Assembly: GCA_025054615.1 (NCBI GenBank)
Contig: JANWZO010000006.1
Coordinates: forward strand, 71,596 to 135,595
DNA from: Kiritimatiellia bacterium
Lineage (GTDB): Bacteria > Verrucomicrobiota > Kiritimatiellia > CAIVKH01
Direction: 5' to 3'
Length of the DNA stretch: 64,000 nt
Of this stretch, positions 9,047 through 17,034 are shown in pieces (position 1 is the stretch's first letter; each line of letters opens with the position of its first letter). The position numbers and the translations under genes were made by a program. The notes under the pieces were generated by a model that was not told the origin of the DNA, ran no database searches, and saw nothing but the letters and a program-made list of their open reading frames with translations.

Positions 9047-10465
9047 ATGGATGTCATGGGATGTGTACCCGGATCGGAAAGAGCGCGGTGGTGGCTCGCC
9101 TTAGTGGCCTTCTCGGTGGCGATGGGGGCTTTGGAAGGGATCGTGGTGGTCTATCTGCGCGAGCTGTATTACCCGGACGGTTTCTCATTTCCCCTGCGCG
9201 CCATGCCGGAACGGATCTACGCTATCGAGATTCTGCGCGAGGCGTGTACCCTGGTCATGCTGGCCGGTGTTGCTGCCCTGGCGGCCCGCGGCTTCCTCCG
9301 TCAATTCGCCGTCTTCTTGTGGACGTTTGCGATGTGGGATGTGGTCTACTACGTGTTGCTCAAATGGGCCCTAGACTGGCCAGAGTCGCTGTTCACCTGG
9401 GACATCCTCTTTCTCATACCGATTCCCTGGGTCGGACCCGTTGCGGCGCCGCTTCTATACTGCATCGCCATGAGTGCAGTCGGCGCGGGAGCGTGGCGGC
9501 TGGCCGACATCGGCCTTCCCCTGCGGCTCCGCGAAATCCTCCTGATGGCGGTCAGTGCTTGTCTGGTTTTGTACGCATTCATGGAAGAGCCTTTTCGCGT
9601 CATCGCGACAGCTATTTCCGGTGAACCGGATCGCTCGAGGCATGCGGCGCTTGCGGCGGCAGCTTTCCAATCGTATATCCCCCAACGCTTTCTGTGGCCG
9701 GTATTTCTGGCCGGATGGGCGTCGGGGCTCGCGGCAGCCGCCTCCATGCTCGCGCGCTCAAAAGGTACAAGTTGGATCCGCTGCGAGATAGTCGCCTGTA
9801 AGGGCGTAGGCGCGAGCGCGCGAGCCGCCACCGCAGATCGCCAATTCCGAGCACTCTGCGCATCGACCTTTGATCCGCGCGAAATCGCGCAGTTCGCGGA
9901 ATACGGGGTCGTAGCGATAGACCTCCGCCAATTTTTGCTGGCGGACATTTCCGCGTTCCAGCGGCAAGAAGCCGCTGGGACAAATATTGCCGATGTGGTC
10001 CACGAAACAGAATCCGCACCCCGCATTGACCGGCTGGCCGGACATCATCAATCGCGGGCGAACACCGGGCGGCAAATCGCGACTGCGCCTTACCGCATAA
10101 CAGCGAAAATGTTGAGCCTCGGTGACCTTTACGATGAATGGCGCTGTCAACGAAAGGTCGTAGAGTTTGCGGAACAATTCGCGCATTTGATCGGCCGTGC
10201 AACCCTCCAGTTCCGCGCCGCGACCGGTGGGCACAAGGAAAAAGACCTCCCAAAAAACAATCTCGAGCCTGCGCATCAGCTCGGCCAGCGCATCAAATTC
10301 ATCGAAGTTCCACGCGCCAAACACGGTATTGATCTGCAACGGAATGCCGGCCTCATGTGCCCACATAACCCCCTGCATTGCTTTTGCGAACGTGCCCTCG
10401 ACCTTGCGAAATGCGTCGTGCCGCTCGGCCGTGGACGCATCGATGCTGATCGCAACCTGATCTAA
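9047..10465 (+). CDS. Multi-pass membrane protein with long antisense read-through
   Basis: The N-terminal 235 residues or so (to about 9760) contain six to seven hydrophobic helices (WWLALVAFSVAMGALEGIVV, FAMWDVVYYVLLKWALDW, ILFLIPIPWVGPVAAPLLYC) and look like a real integral membrane protein of unknown family. There is no in-frame stop until 10465, so the last 235 or so codons lie antisense inside the radical-SAM gene and have no recognisable fold. Either the protein has a novel tail, or the native stop was lost by a frameshift; a +1 shift near 9760 would end at 9791. The start is uncertain: GTG 9038, ATG 9047 or ATG 9056. Only the N-terminal half is supported. Confidence 0.5.
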   Translation: MDVMGCVPGSERARWWLALVAFSVAMGALEGIVVVYLRELYYPDGFSFPLRAMPERIYAIEILREACTLVMLAGVAALAARGFLRQFAVFLWTFAMWDVVYYVLLKWALDWPESLFTWDILFLIPIPWVGPVAAPLLYCIAMSAVGAGAWRLADIGLPLRLREILLMAVSACLVLYAFMEEPFRVIATAISGEPDRSRHAALAAAAFQSYIPQRFLWPVFLAGWASGLAAAASMLARSKGTSWIRCEIVACKGVGASARAATADRQFRALCASTFDPREIAQFAEYGVVAIDLRQFLLADISAFQRQEAAGTNIADVVHETESAPRIDRLAGHHQSRANTGRQIATAPYRITAKMLSLGDLYDEWRCQRKVVEFAEQFAHLIGRATLQFRAATGGHKEKDLPKNNLEPAHQLGQRIKFIEVPRAKHGIDLQRNAGLMCPHNPLHCFCERALDLAKCVVPLGRGRIDADRNLI

Positions 10466-10798
10466 ACCCGCCCTGCGCAGCGAGAACATGCGTTCGCGGG
10501 TCAGGCGTGGCGTCGCCGCCGGTATCGCGGCCGGTCTGAGGCCGATCTGTTTGGCATGGCGGATCAGTTCTTCGAGGTCATCTCGCTGCAACGGGTCGCC
10601 GCCGGTAAATACGACCAACGGCGTACCCATGTCCCGGACCTGGTCAAGCAACGCTCGCCCTTCATCCAAGGTCAGCTCGCGGGGATCGCGCCGATTTTCG
10701 GCCGAAGCCCGACAGTGGCGGCAGGCCAGTTCGCAGGCCCGGGTGACTTCCCAAATCACCAACAGCGGGGCCCGGTCAAAATCGACGTCAAATTTCAC
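9758..10798 (-). CDS. Radical SAM/SPASM protein (AhbD/NirJ-related)
   Basis: About 346 residues from GTG 10798; TTG 10864 would add 22 residues lying wholly within the regulator gene. CELACRHC near the N-terminus is the CxxxCxxC motif for the radical-SAM [4Fe-4S] cluster, and TGGDPL is the SAM-binding GGE-type motif. The C-terminal half has a SPASM-type Cys set (CGFC, GNICPSG, CAECSELAICGG) for auxiliary clusters. VFFLVPTGRG is typical of the TIGR04053-like branch related to haem-synthesis enzymes AhbD/NirJ, but peptide-modifying relatives exist. It overlaps the upstream Rrf2 gene by 11 nt, forming a two-gene unit divergent from the cbb3 oxidase operon, which makes a role in haem or respiratory maturation plausible (inference). 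Confidence 0.75.
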   Translation of the reverse strand: MKFDVDFDRAPLLVIWEVTRACELACRHCRASAENRRDPRELTLDEGRALLDQVRDMGTPLVVFTGGDPLQRDDLEELIRHAKQIGLRPAAIPAATPRLTRERMFSLRRAGLDQVAISIDASTAERHDAFRKVEGTFAKAMQGVMWAHEAGIPLQINTVFGAWNFDEFDALAELMRRLEIVFWEVFFLVPTGRGAELEGCTADQMRELFRKLYDLSLTAPFIVKVTEAQHFRCYAVRRSRDLPPGVRPRLMMSGQPVNAGCGFCFVDHIGNICPSGFLPLERGNVRQQKLAEVYRYDPVFRELRDFARIKGRCAECSELAICGGGSRARAYALTGDYLAADPTCTF

Positions 10799-11264
10799 GG
10801 GGGACAGGTTCAAATTTGATTCGCAGCCGACGGTACCGGCACGCCGGCGAGGGCACCTTCGCAACAGGCCGCTCCAGAATTCGGGCGATCGTCCATCGGG
10901 ACAAAACCGCTCGGCACGATTCTTTCAATTCCCACATCGCCTGGTGCCAGCCGCACATTAGGGGCACGCGCTCAGGAGGAACCTCCGCGCAGTAGTTGCC
11001 GCGCACAGCGCCCTGGCAGGCTTCGACGACGTCCAGCAACGTGATGTCGCTCGGCGCACGGGCCAGTTCAAAACCGCCGGATGCGCCGCGGTGGGCGCGA
11101 ATGATGCCCGCCAGCGCAAGTTGCCGAAATACTTTGGCCAGATAACTGGGCGATTCCTCGAGCCGCTCGGCAACCTCCTGCGGGTTAACCCGATGCCCTT
11201 CGGGCTGTTGCGCCATATACAACACGCTTTGCAGGCCCAGCTCGGTGGTTTTGGTCATCAGCAT
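10788..11264 (-). CDS. Rrf2-family regulator with three Cys
   Basis: 158 residues from ATG 11264 (ATG 11258 also possible). The winged helix-turn-helix (EVAERLEESPSYLAKVFRQL, then GASGGFELAR) is the standard Rrf2 DNA-binding domain. Three Cys follow (NYC, LMC and ESC, about residues 94-120), the usual place for a [2Fe-2S] or [4Fe-4S] cluster in NsrR/IscR/RirA. It probably senses nitric oxide, redox state or Fe-S supply and controls itself, the radical-SAM gene and perhaps the divergent cco operon across the 98-nt shared region. The Cys spacing does not identify the subtype. Confidence 0.8.
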   Translation of the reverse strand: MLMTKTTELGLQSVLYMAQQPEGHRVNPQEVAERLEESPSYLAKVFRQLALAGIIRAHRGASGGFELARAPSDITLLDVVEACQGAVRGNYCAEVPPERVPLMCGWHQAMWELKESCRAVLSRWTIARILERPVAKVPSPACRYRRLRIKFEPVPREI

Positions 11265-11288
11265 GCGATTTAGCCTAAATGGCAAAAT

Positions 11289-11300
11289 TTGGATATTCAA
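11289..11300. promoter_or_regulatory. Candidate operator dyad between rrf2 and ccoI
   Basis: TTGGATATTCAA is a 12-bp dyad with one mismatched pair in the short divergent region, beside the -10 box of the regulator promoter. Its placement fits an Rrf2 binding site. It lacks the spacing of an FNR box. Binding is inference. Confidence 0.35.
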
Positions 11301-11301
11301 G

Positions 11302-11329
11302 ATCATATTTATACATTTTTTGCTTGCAA
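11302..11329 (-). promoter_or_regulatory. Candidate promoter for rrf2/radical-SAM unit
   Basis: Read on the minus strand, TTGCAA (11324-11329) and TATGAT (11302-11307) are separated by 16 nt and lie about 40 nt before the regulator ATG. The match to sigma-70 boxes is moderate. Confidence 0.45.
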
Positions 11330-11362
11330 CGCGAGCTCAGAGATGCCTAGTGTCGCGGTGTC

Positions 11363-13819
11363 ATGGCGGCGCACTCGCCACAAACGTCCCCACCATCCGT
11401 CGTCTCGACGGCGCTCGGCGCGTGCTGCGCACACTGCGGATCGCCCTGCTCCGACGACCGCTATCGCTGCGATGACCTGCTGTTCTGCTGCGCCGGATGT
11501 CGCTCCGTCTACCAGATCCTGCAATCCAGCGGGCTCGGCCGATTCTACGCGCTCGAGCATCAACCGGGGATCAGGATCGGTGAGACGCCGCCGCCGGATC
11601 GGTTCGCCTTTCTCGATGCAGGAACGCTCCGCGAACAGCTCGCTGATTACGCCGACGAACGCGTCACGCGCGTGACGCTTCGCATTCCAGCTATTCATTG
11701 CCTCGCCTGCGTGTGGCTGCTCGAGAACCTGTTTCGACTCGAGCCGGCCATCGGCGCCTCGCGAGTGAATTTCCCGCGCAAAGAGCTGACGTTGTCCTTC
11801 GATCACACCCGACTGCCCTTCAGCCGCATGGCGCACCTGCTGGCGTCGCTGGGGTATGAGCCGGACATCAATCTCGGCGCGCTGAGGGAACGAGAGGCCC
11901 GCGGCGCCACGCTGCAGCGCAATCTCTGGCTCCGGATTGGCGTGGCGGGCTTTGCGTTTGGAAACATCATGCTGCTGAGTTTTCCCTCGTATCTGGGCCT
12001 CAAAGAGGGAGAATCTTTCCGGCCCTTTTTCGGCTGGTTGAGTTTTGGCCTTGCGCTGCCGGTGCTGCTGTTTAGCGCCTCTGAGTTCTGGCGCGGCGCA
12101 TGGCGCGGTCTGCGCCATCGCATGTTGACGATCGATTTCCCGCTCGCGCTCGGATTGGCCGCGCTCTTTTTGCAAAGCGCTTACGATGTCGCCACCGGCG
12201 CCACCGAGGGCTACTTTGATTCCTTCGCGGGGCTCGTGTTCTTTCTGCTGTGCGGCCGATGGTTCCAACAGCGAAGCTACGACTGGCTCTCGTTCGACCG
12301 CGATTATAAATCGTATTTCCCGCTCTCCGTCCTACGCGTCGAAAACGGCGCCGCGCGCCCGATCCCGCTGACCGACTTGCGCGTCGGGGATCGCATCCGG
12401 GTGCGCAACGGCGAGATCGTGCCGGCGGACGCCCGCCTCGTTCAGGGAATCGCCCGGCTCGACTATTCATTCGTGACCGGTGAATCAGAGCCGGTCGCGC
12501 GCGCGCCGGGAGACTTGGTCTACGCCGGCGCGCGCCAGGTTGGCGGCGCGATCGAGTTGGAGACGGTCAAGGAAACTTCAAGAAGCTATCTCGCCTCCCT
12601 ATGGGATCACGAGGCGTTCCGAAAGACTCGGGATACTTCGCTGCACAACATGACCAACCGCGCCGGGCGCATCTTCACAGTCGCGGTGCTGTTGTTCGCT
12701 GCCGCCGCCGGCTTGTGGTGGTGGGTCCATGACCGCGCGAGTGCGCCGCGGGTCTTCGCCTCGATTCTCGTCGTCGCCTGTCCTTGCGCGCTGGCCTTGT
12801 CCGCGCCTTTTGCGCTGGGCGCCGCGCTGCGCCTGTTGGCGCGCCATCGAGTGTTTGTGAAAAACACGGACACGATCGAAAATTTGGCGAGGGCGAACAC
12901 GGTAGTGCTCGATAAAACCGGAACGCTGACTCACGCGCGGCCCCTCGCGCGCTTCATCGGCGCATCGCTCTCTCCCAAGGAACAGCTCGCCGCCCGCTCG
13001 GTGGCCGCCTACTCCACACATCCAATCAGCCGCGCGATTGCGGCGGATCTGATGGAGCTCTCGTCGGTGGATGACTTCTCGGAAGTCGAAGGCCGCGGCA
13101 TTCGCGGCTGCGCGCTCGGCCTCAACATCGTGATCGGGTCCGCCGACTGGCTGGTGGAAAATGACATCCCGCCCTCCGATCTGATCCCGACTGGCGCGGC
13201 GGGCCTCGCCGTCAACGGCGTGTACCGCGGATATTTTGCGATCGAAGCCGCGCCGCGGACCGATATTCCGGCACTCGCTCGTTCGCTCGCGCGCAGATTC
13301 CGTCTAATGCTGCTCAGCGGCGATCGGGATACGGAACGGCTGAAATTCGCCGAGTGGCTTGGCGATGCGGCCGAGCTGCGTTTCCACCAAACGCCGACCG
13401 ACAAGTTGGAAGCCATTCGCGAACAGCAGGCGCGCGGCGCGCGCGTCGTTATGGTTGGCGACGGATTGAACGACGCCGGCGCGCTTAAGCAGGCGGATGT
13501 CGGCATCGCCGTCACGGAACGCGCCTCTACGTTTTCGCCGGCAAGCGATGTGATTCTGGAGGCCGTAAATATCGGGCGACTTCCTGATTTGTTCACGTTT
13601 GCGCGTCGGGCCGTCGGTGTCGTGTACGCGAGTTTCGTAATTTCGATTGCCTACAACATCGCGGGCCTGTCGTTCGCTGCATCCGGCCGGCTGACGCCGA
13701 TGATTTCCGCCATCTTGATGCCGATGAGCTCTTTCTCTGTCATTTCGATCGCGCTGTTGGGCACCCGTTGGGTGGCGGCGAGATCGGGTTGGGGTGCGGT
13801 TCGGGAGGAACGAAGATGA
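11363..13819 (+). CDS. ccoI: Copper-type P1B ATPase for cbb3 assembly (CcoI)
   Basis: 818 residues. A Cys-rich N-terminal metal-binding region (CAHCGSPC, FCCAGC) precedes an HMA-like domain with CLAC in place of the usual CxxC loop sequence. Eight membrane helices follow, with the transport motif CPC (VACPCALAL), the phosphorylation motif DKTGTL and the hinge motif GDGLNDAGAL. It exports Cu(I) across the cytoplasmic membrane so that CuB can be inserted into the cbb3 oxidase. First gene of the cco operon; its stop overlaps the start of ccoS (ATGA). The first ATG after the divergent promoter region is used as start. FixI is a synonym. Confidence 0.92.
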   Translation: MAAHSPQTSPPSVVSTALGACCAHCGSPCSDDRYRCDDLLFCCAGCRSVYQILQSSGLGRFYALEHQPGIRIGETPPPDRFAFLDAGTLREQLADYADERVTRVTLRIPAIHCLACVWLLENLFRLEPAIGASRVNFPRKELTLSFDHTRLPFSRMAHLLASLGYEPDINLGALREREARGATLQRNLWLRIGVAGFAFGNIMLLSFPSYLGLKEGESFRPFFGWLSFGLALPVLLFSASEFWRGAWRGLRHRMLTIDFPLALGLAALFLQSAYDVATGATEGYFDSFAGLVFFLLCGRWFQQRSYDWLSFDRDYKSYFPLSVLRVENGAARPIPLTDLRVGDRIRVRNGEIVPADARLVQGIARLDYSFVTGESEPVARAPGDLVYAGARQVGGAIELETVKETSRSYLASLWDHEAFRKTRDTSLHNMTNRAGRIFTVAVLLFAAAAGLWWWVHDRASAPRVFASILVVACPCALALSAPFALGAALRLLARHRVFVKNTDTIENLARANTVVLDKTGTLTHARPLARFIGASLSPKEQLAARSVAAYSTHPISRAIAADLMELSSVDDFSEVEGRGIRGCALGLNIVIGSADWLVENDIPPSDLIPTGAAGLAVNGVYRGYFAIEAAPRTDIPALARSLARRFRLMLLSGDRDTERLKFAEWLGDAAELRFHQTPTDKLEAIREQQARGARVVMVGDGLNDAGALKQADVGIAVTERASTFSPASDVILEAVNIGRLPDLFTFARRAVGVVYASFVISIAYNIAGLSFAASGRLTPMISAILMPMSSFSVISIALLGTRWVAARSGWGAVREERR

Positions 13820-13992
13820 GCGTGCTGTTTGTGCTGATGATGGCGAGTCTGGGCGTCGCGATCGTTTTTCTGCTGGCCTTTTTGTGGTCGGTTCGAGCCG
13901 GCCAGTTCGACGACACCGGCACGCCGCCGATGCGTGTGCTCGGTGAAGAAGACTCGATCCCATCGCAATCCACGAGGAGAGAGCAGCCATGA
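13816..13992 (+). CDS. ccoS: cbb3 oxidase maturation protein CcoS
   Basis: 58 residues: one N-terminal membrane helix (VLMMASLGVAIVFLLAFLW) followed by the short conserved RAGQFDD motif of CcoS and a polar tail. CcoS is needed to load haem and copper into CcoN. The start is ATG 13816, preceded by GGAGGAA. It overlaps both the ccoI stop and, at its own end, the ccoNO start (ATGA at 13989-13992), so translation is coupled on both sides. Length and place are normal for the family. Confidence 0.9.
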   Translation: MSVLFVLMMASLGVAIVFLLAFLWSVRAGQFDDTGTPPMRVLGEEDSIPSQSTRREQP

Positions 13993-16145
13993 ATATGGAA
14001 ACCATCCGCTATGACAACCGCCTCGTGCGGGCCTTCGCCTTTGCGACGGTGTTCTGGGGCATCGTCGGCATGCTCGCGGGGGTCATTATTGCGCTTCAGA
14101 TTTTTATTCCGGAGGCCAACCTCGGCTTGCCGTGGACGACCTTCGGGCGGCTTCGTCCCCTGCACACCAATGCAGTGATTTTTGCCTTTGTCGGCAACGG
14201 CATTTTCACCGGCGTCTATTATTCGCTGCAGCGTCTATGCAAGACGCGCATGTTCAGCGATACACTGGGATGGATCCACTTCTGGGGGTGGCAACTGATT
14301 ATCGTCGCCGCGGCGATCACGCTGCCGCTGGGGTACACGACCGGAAAGGAATATGCCGAGCTTGAGTGGCCGATCGATATCGCGATTACACTGGTGTGGG
14401 TCGTCTTCGCAATCAACTTGTTCGGCACGCTCGCAAAGCGGCGCGAAAGGCACATGTACGTCGCGATCTGGTTTTATATCTCCACCGTCGTCACGGTGGC
14501 CGTACTGCACATTTTTAATTCGTTCGAGCTGCCCCTCTCCTGGCTCAAGAGCTATTCGATCTACGCCGGCGTACAGGACGCGCTCATCCAATGGTGGTAC
14601 GGCCATAACGCGGTGGCCTTTTTCCTGACTACGCCCTATTTGGGCCTCATGTACTATTTCATCCCGAAGGCGTCCGGCCGCCCGGTCTTTTCCTACCGGC
14701 TCTCGATCATCCACTTCTGGGCGCTGATTTTCATCTACATCTGGGCCGGCCCGCATCATCTGCTCTATTCCGCGACGCCCGACTGGGCGCAATCGCTCGG
14801 CATGGTCTTTTCCGTCATGCTCGTCGCGCCGTCGTGGGGCGGCACGCTGAATGGGCTATTGACGCTCCGCGGCGCGTGGGACAAGGTGCGCCAGGATCCG
14901 GTGCTCAAGTTCCTCGTCGTGGCCGTCACCGCCTACGGTATGGCGACGATCGAGGGCCCAATCCTGTCCGTCAAAAGCGTCAACGCCCTCTCGCATTTTA
15001 CGGATTGGACGATCGCCCACGCACATAACGGCGCGCTCGGGTGGAACGGGTTCCTCACCTTCGGCATGCTCTACTGGCTGATTCCCCGGCTTTACAACAC
15101 ATCGCTCTGGTCCAACAAACTCGCCACATGGCACTTCTGGATCGGGCTGATCGGCATGATGTTTTACCTGATCCCAATCTACTGGACAGGTGTCACGCAG
15201 GGGCTCATGTGGAAGCAGTTCACGCCGGACGGCTTTCTGCAGTACCCGAATTTCCTCGAAACCCTGCTACAACTCATCCCGATGTACATCCTGCGCGCAA
15301 TCGGCGGGTCGCTTTATCTATTTGGCGCCATCTTGATGGCCTACAATCTCTACCGCACTGCGAAACAAGGCCAATTTGCGCCGGACGTCGAGGTTCAGGT
15401 GCCCGCCGAAATGGCGCCCGTTCTCAAAGAAGACGACGCGCATCCGTACCGGCACCGATGGTTGGAGCGGAAACCGTTCTGGTTCACCGTGCTTGCGCTC
15501 ATCGCGATTCTGATCGGCGGCATCGTCGAGGCTGTCCCGACGTTCGTCATCCGCTCAAATATTCCGACCATTTCTTCCGTTCGCCCCTATACCCCGCTCG
15601 AGCTGCATGGCCGCGACATCTACATTCGCGAAGGCTGCGTCAACTGCCACTCGCAGCTCGTCCGCCCGTTCCGCTCTGAAACCGAGCGCTATGGCGAATA
15701 TTCCAAATCCGGAGAATACGTCTACGACCATCCGTTCCTGTGGGGCTCGAAACGAACCGGACCGGACCTGCACCGGATCGGCAAGAAATATCCGAACGCG
15801 TGGCACGCCCGGCATATGGAAGACCCACGCTCCACCTCGCCCGGTTCCGTGATGCCGCCCTATCCATGGCTGCTGAAGAACAAGCTCGATACCCGCTCTA
15901 CCGCAGCAAAGATTAAACTCATGCGGAAGCTCGGCGTCCCCTACCCGCCCGGCTACGAATACCAGGCGATGGCTGACCTGAAAAAGCAGGCCCAGGAGAT
16001 CTCCGAAGACCTCAAACGAAACATGGTGCCGGTCGAACCGGACCGCGAAATCATCGCGCTCATCGCCTACCTGCAGCGCCTCGGCACCGACATCCAGGCC
16101 GAGCGTGAAGCGGAGAAAAAACATCTCGCCGGAGCCTCGCTATGA
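13989..16145 (+). CDS. ccoNO: Fused cbb3 oxidase subunits I and II (CcoNO)
   Basis: 718 residues. Residues 1 to about 470 are the CcoN catalytic subunit with 12 or so helices and the haem/CuB ligands in RPLHTNAV, WWYGHNAVAFF, GPHHLLYS and AHAHNGALGWN. After a short linker (about 470-495) comes a CcoO part: one membrane anchor (FTVLALIAILIGGIVEAV) and a single c-type haem site, Cys550-x-x-Cys553-His554, with a following VMPPYPWL methionine. In proteobacteria these are two proteins; fusions are known in Bacteroidetes and relatives. It is the terminal oxidase for microaerobic respiration, reducing O2 and pumping protons in the inner membrane. Overlaps ccoS and ccoQ by ATGA. Confidence 0.95.
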   Translation: MNMETIRYDNRLVRAFAFATVFWGIVGMLAGVIIALQIFIPEANLGLPWTTFGRLRPLHTNAVIFAFVGNGIFTGVYYSLQRLCKTRMFSDTLGWIHFWGWQLIIVAAAITLPLGYTTGKEYAELEWPIDIAITLVWVVFAINLFGTLAKRRERHMYVAIWFYISTVVTVAVLHIFNSFELPLSWLKSYSIYAGVQDALIQWWYGHNAVAFFLTTPYLGLMYYFIPKASGRPVFSYRLSIIHFWALIFIYIWAGPHHLLYSATPDWAQSLGMVFSVMLVAPSWGGTLNGLLTLRGAWDKVRQDPVLKFLVVAVTAYGMATIEGPILSVKSVNALSHFTDWTIAHAHNGALGWNGFLTFGMLYWLIPRLYNTSLWSNKLATWHFWIGLIGMMFYLIPIYWTGVTQGLMWKQFTPDGFLQYPNFLETLLQLIPMYILRAIGGSLYLFGAILMAYNLYRTAKQGQFAPDVEVQVPAEMAPVLKEDDAHPYRHRWLERKPFWFTVLALIAILIGGIVEAVPTFVIRSNIPTISSVRPYTPLELHGRDIYIREGCVNCHSQLVRPFRSETERYGEYSKSGEYVYDHPFLWGSKRTGPDLHRIGKKYPNAWHARHMEDPRSTSPGSVMPPYPWLLKNKLDTRSTAAKIKLMRKLGVPYPPGYEYQAMADLKKQAQEISEDLKRNMVPVEPDREIIALIAYLQRLGTDIQAEREAEKKHLAGASL

Positions 16146-16336
16146 TCCGAAATGTGTTGGAGCACATCCCGGGAATTGGCGCGTTTCCGGCCATTTCACT
16201 CGTCATTTTTGTCCTCATCTTCGCGGGATTGCTTTGCTGGGTGTTCTCAATGAGCCGACGACAGGTCGAGCACGCCAGCCGCTTGCCTCTCGAAGATGGC
16301 TCGCCGTCTGAAGGAGATCGCCGCCATGAAACGTGA
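16142..16336 (+). CDS. ccoQ: cbb3 oxidase small subunit (CcoQ-like)
   Basis: 64 residues with a single membrane helix (AISLVIFVLIFAGLLCWVF) and a charged C-terminus with SRRQVEHASRLPL. Small size, a single helix and position between ccoNO and ccoP identify it as the CcoQ/FixQ stabilising subunit; sequence alone would not. The start overlaps the ccoNO stop (ATGA) and its end overlaps the ccoP start by 11 nt. Confidence 0.8.
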   Translation: MIRNVLEHIPGIGAFPAISLVIFVLIFAGLLCWVFSMSRRQVEHASRLPLEDGSPSEGDRRHET

Positions 16337-16895
16337 TTATGAAGAGAAGCCGATGGCCGGCCACGAGGTGGACGGCATCAACGAGCTCGATAATCAACTA
16401 CCGCGCTGGTGGGTTTGGCTGTTCAACCTGACGATCATATTTTCAGTCATCTACGTGCTCTACTTCGACGTCTTCAAAATCGGCGATTCACAGGCCGCGC
16501 AGTATGAAAAAGAGGTGGCGCGCGCCCGGAAACAGCAGGCCGCGCCAGCCCCCGCGCTCGCCGCTGTCGCCGCCTCACTCGACGAGCCATCCGCCGACCC
16601 GCAAATCCTCGCCAAGGGCAAGGGCATTTATGTCGCCAATTGCGCCGTCTGCCATGCGCCCGACGGCGGCGGCCTCATCGGCCCCAACCTCTGCGATGAT
16701 TACTTCATCCACGGCCCGACCTTCGCCGATTCGGTACACATCATCCGGGAAGGCGTCCCCGCCAAGGGCATGATTCCGTGGAAAAACACGTTGCGCCCGG
16801 CCGACATCCACGCCGTGGCCAGCTACATTTTCAGCCTACGCGGCACCGCGCCCGCGAACCCGAAAGCGCCGGAAGGTGTGAAGGCGGAGGGATAA
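16326..16895 (+). CDS. ccoP: Mono-haem cbb3 oxidase subunit III (CcoP)
   Basis: 189 residues from ATG 16326; an in-frame codon at 16296 would lie wholly inside ccoQ. The N-terminus has the CcoP signature (HEVDGINELDNQLPRWWVW) leading into one membrane helix, then an Ala/Pro/Gln linker and a single cytochrome c domain with Cys106-x-x-Cys109-His110 and a distal MIPW methionine. Classical CcoP has about 300 residues and two haems; here the second haem domain is absent. It passes electrons from soluble cytochrome c to CcoO haem. A 139-nt gap with palindromes separates it from ccoG. Confidence 0.92.
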   Translation: MKRDYEEKPMAGHEVDGINELDNQLPRWWVWLFNLTIIFSVIYVLYFDVFKIGDSQAAQYEKEVARARKQQAAPAPALAAVAASLDEPSADPQILAKGKGIYVANCAVCHAPDGGGLIGPNLCDDYFIHGPTFADSVHIIREGVPAKGMIPWKNTLRPADIHAVASYIFSLRGTAPANPKAPEGVKAEG

Positions 16896-17034
16896 GGCAG
16901 CCGTCCGCCGGAGCAAATTTTTACAGAATCTGTAAATTCCATACGATGGAAGCCACAAAAAAATTTTTTACAGACCATGGAAATTTTCGCTCCGACGCGG
17001 GAACCATCGTTCTTCCACCCGCATCCAAAGTCCG
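16896..17034. promoter_or_regulatory. ccoP-ccoG gap with palindromic element, copy 1
   Basis: This is the only sizeable gap in the cco operon. It holds TTCCATACGATGGAA at 16937-16951 (perfect 6-bp arms), then an A7T6 tract, then TTACAGACCATGGAA at 16968-16982 (a decayed version of the same palindrome). The centres are 31 bp apart. A second copy of the whole arrangement lies at 25249-25294. It could be a composite operator or processing site for the ccoG-ccoH-safE end of the operon. No regulator is identified. Confidence 0.55.
16920..16936. repeat. 17-bp palindrome directly before copy 1
   Basis: TTTACAG and CTGTAAA form perfect 7-bp arms around AAT. It abuts the TTCCAT palindrome and has no counterpart at copy 2. 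Confidence 0.5.

Noticed and set aside
11289-11302. FNR box in the rrf2-ccoI region
   Set aside because: TTGGATATTCAA has a 12-bp layout; an FNR box needs TTGAT-N4-ATCAA. Kept only as a generic dyad.
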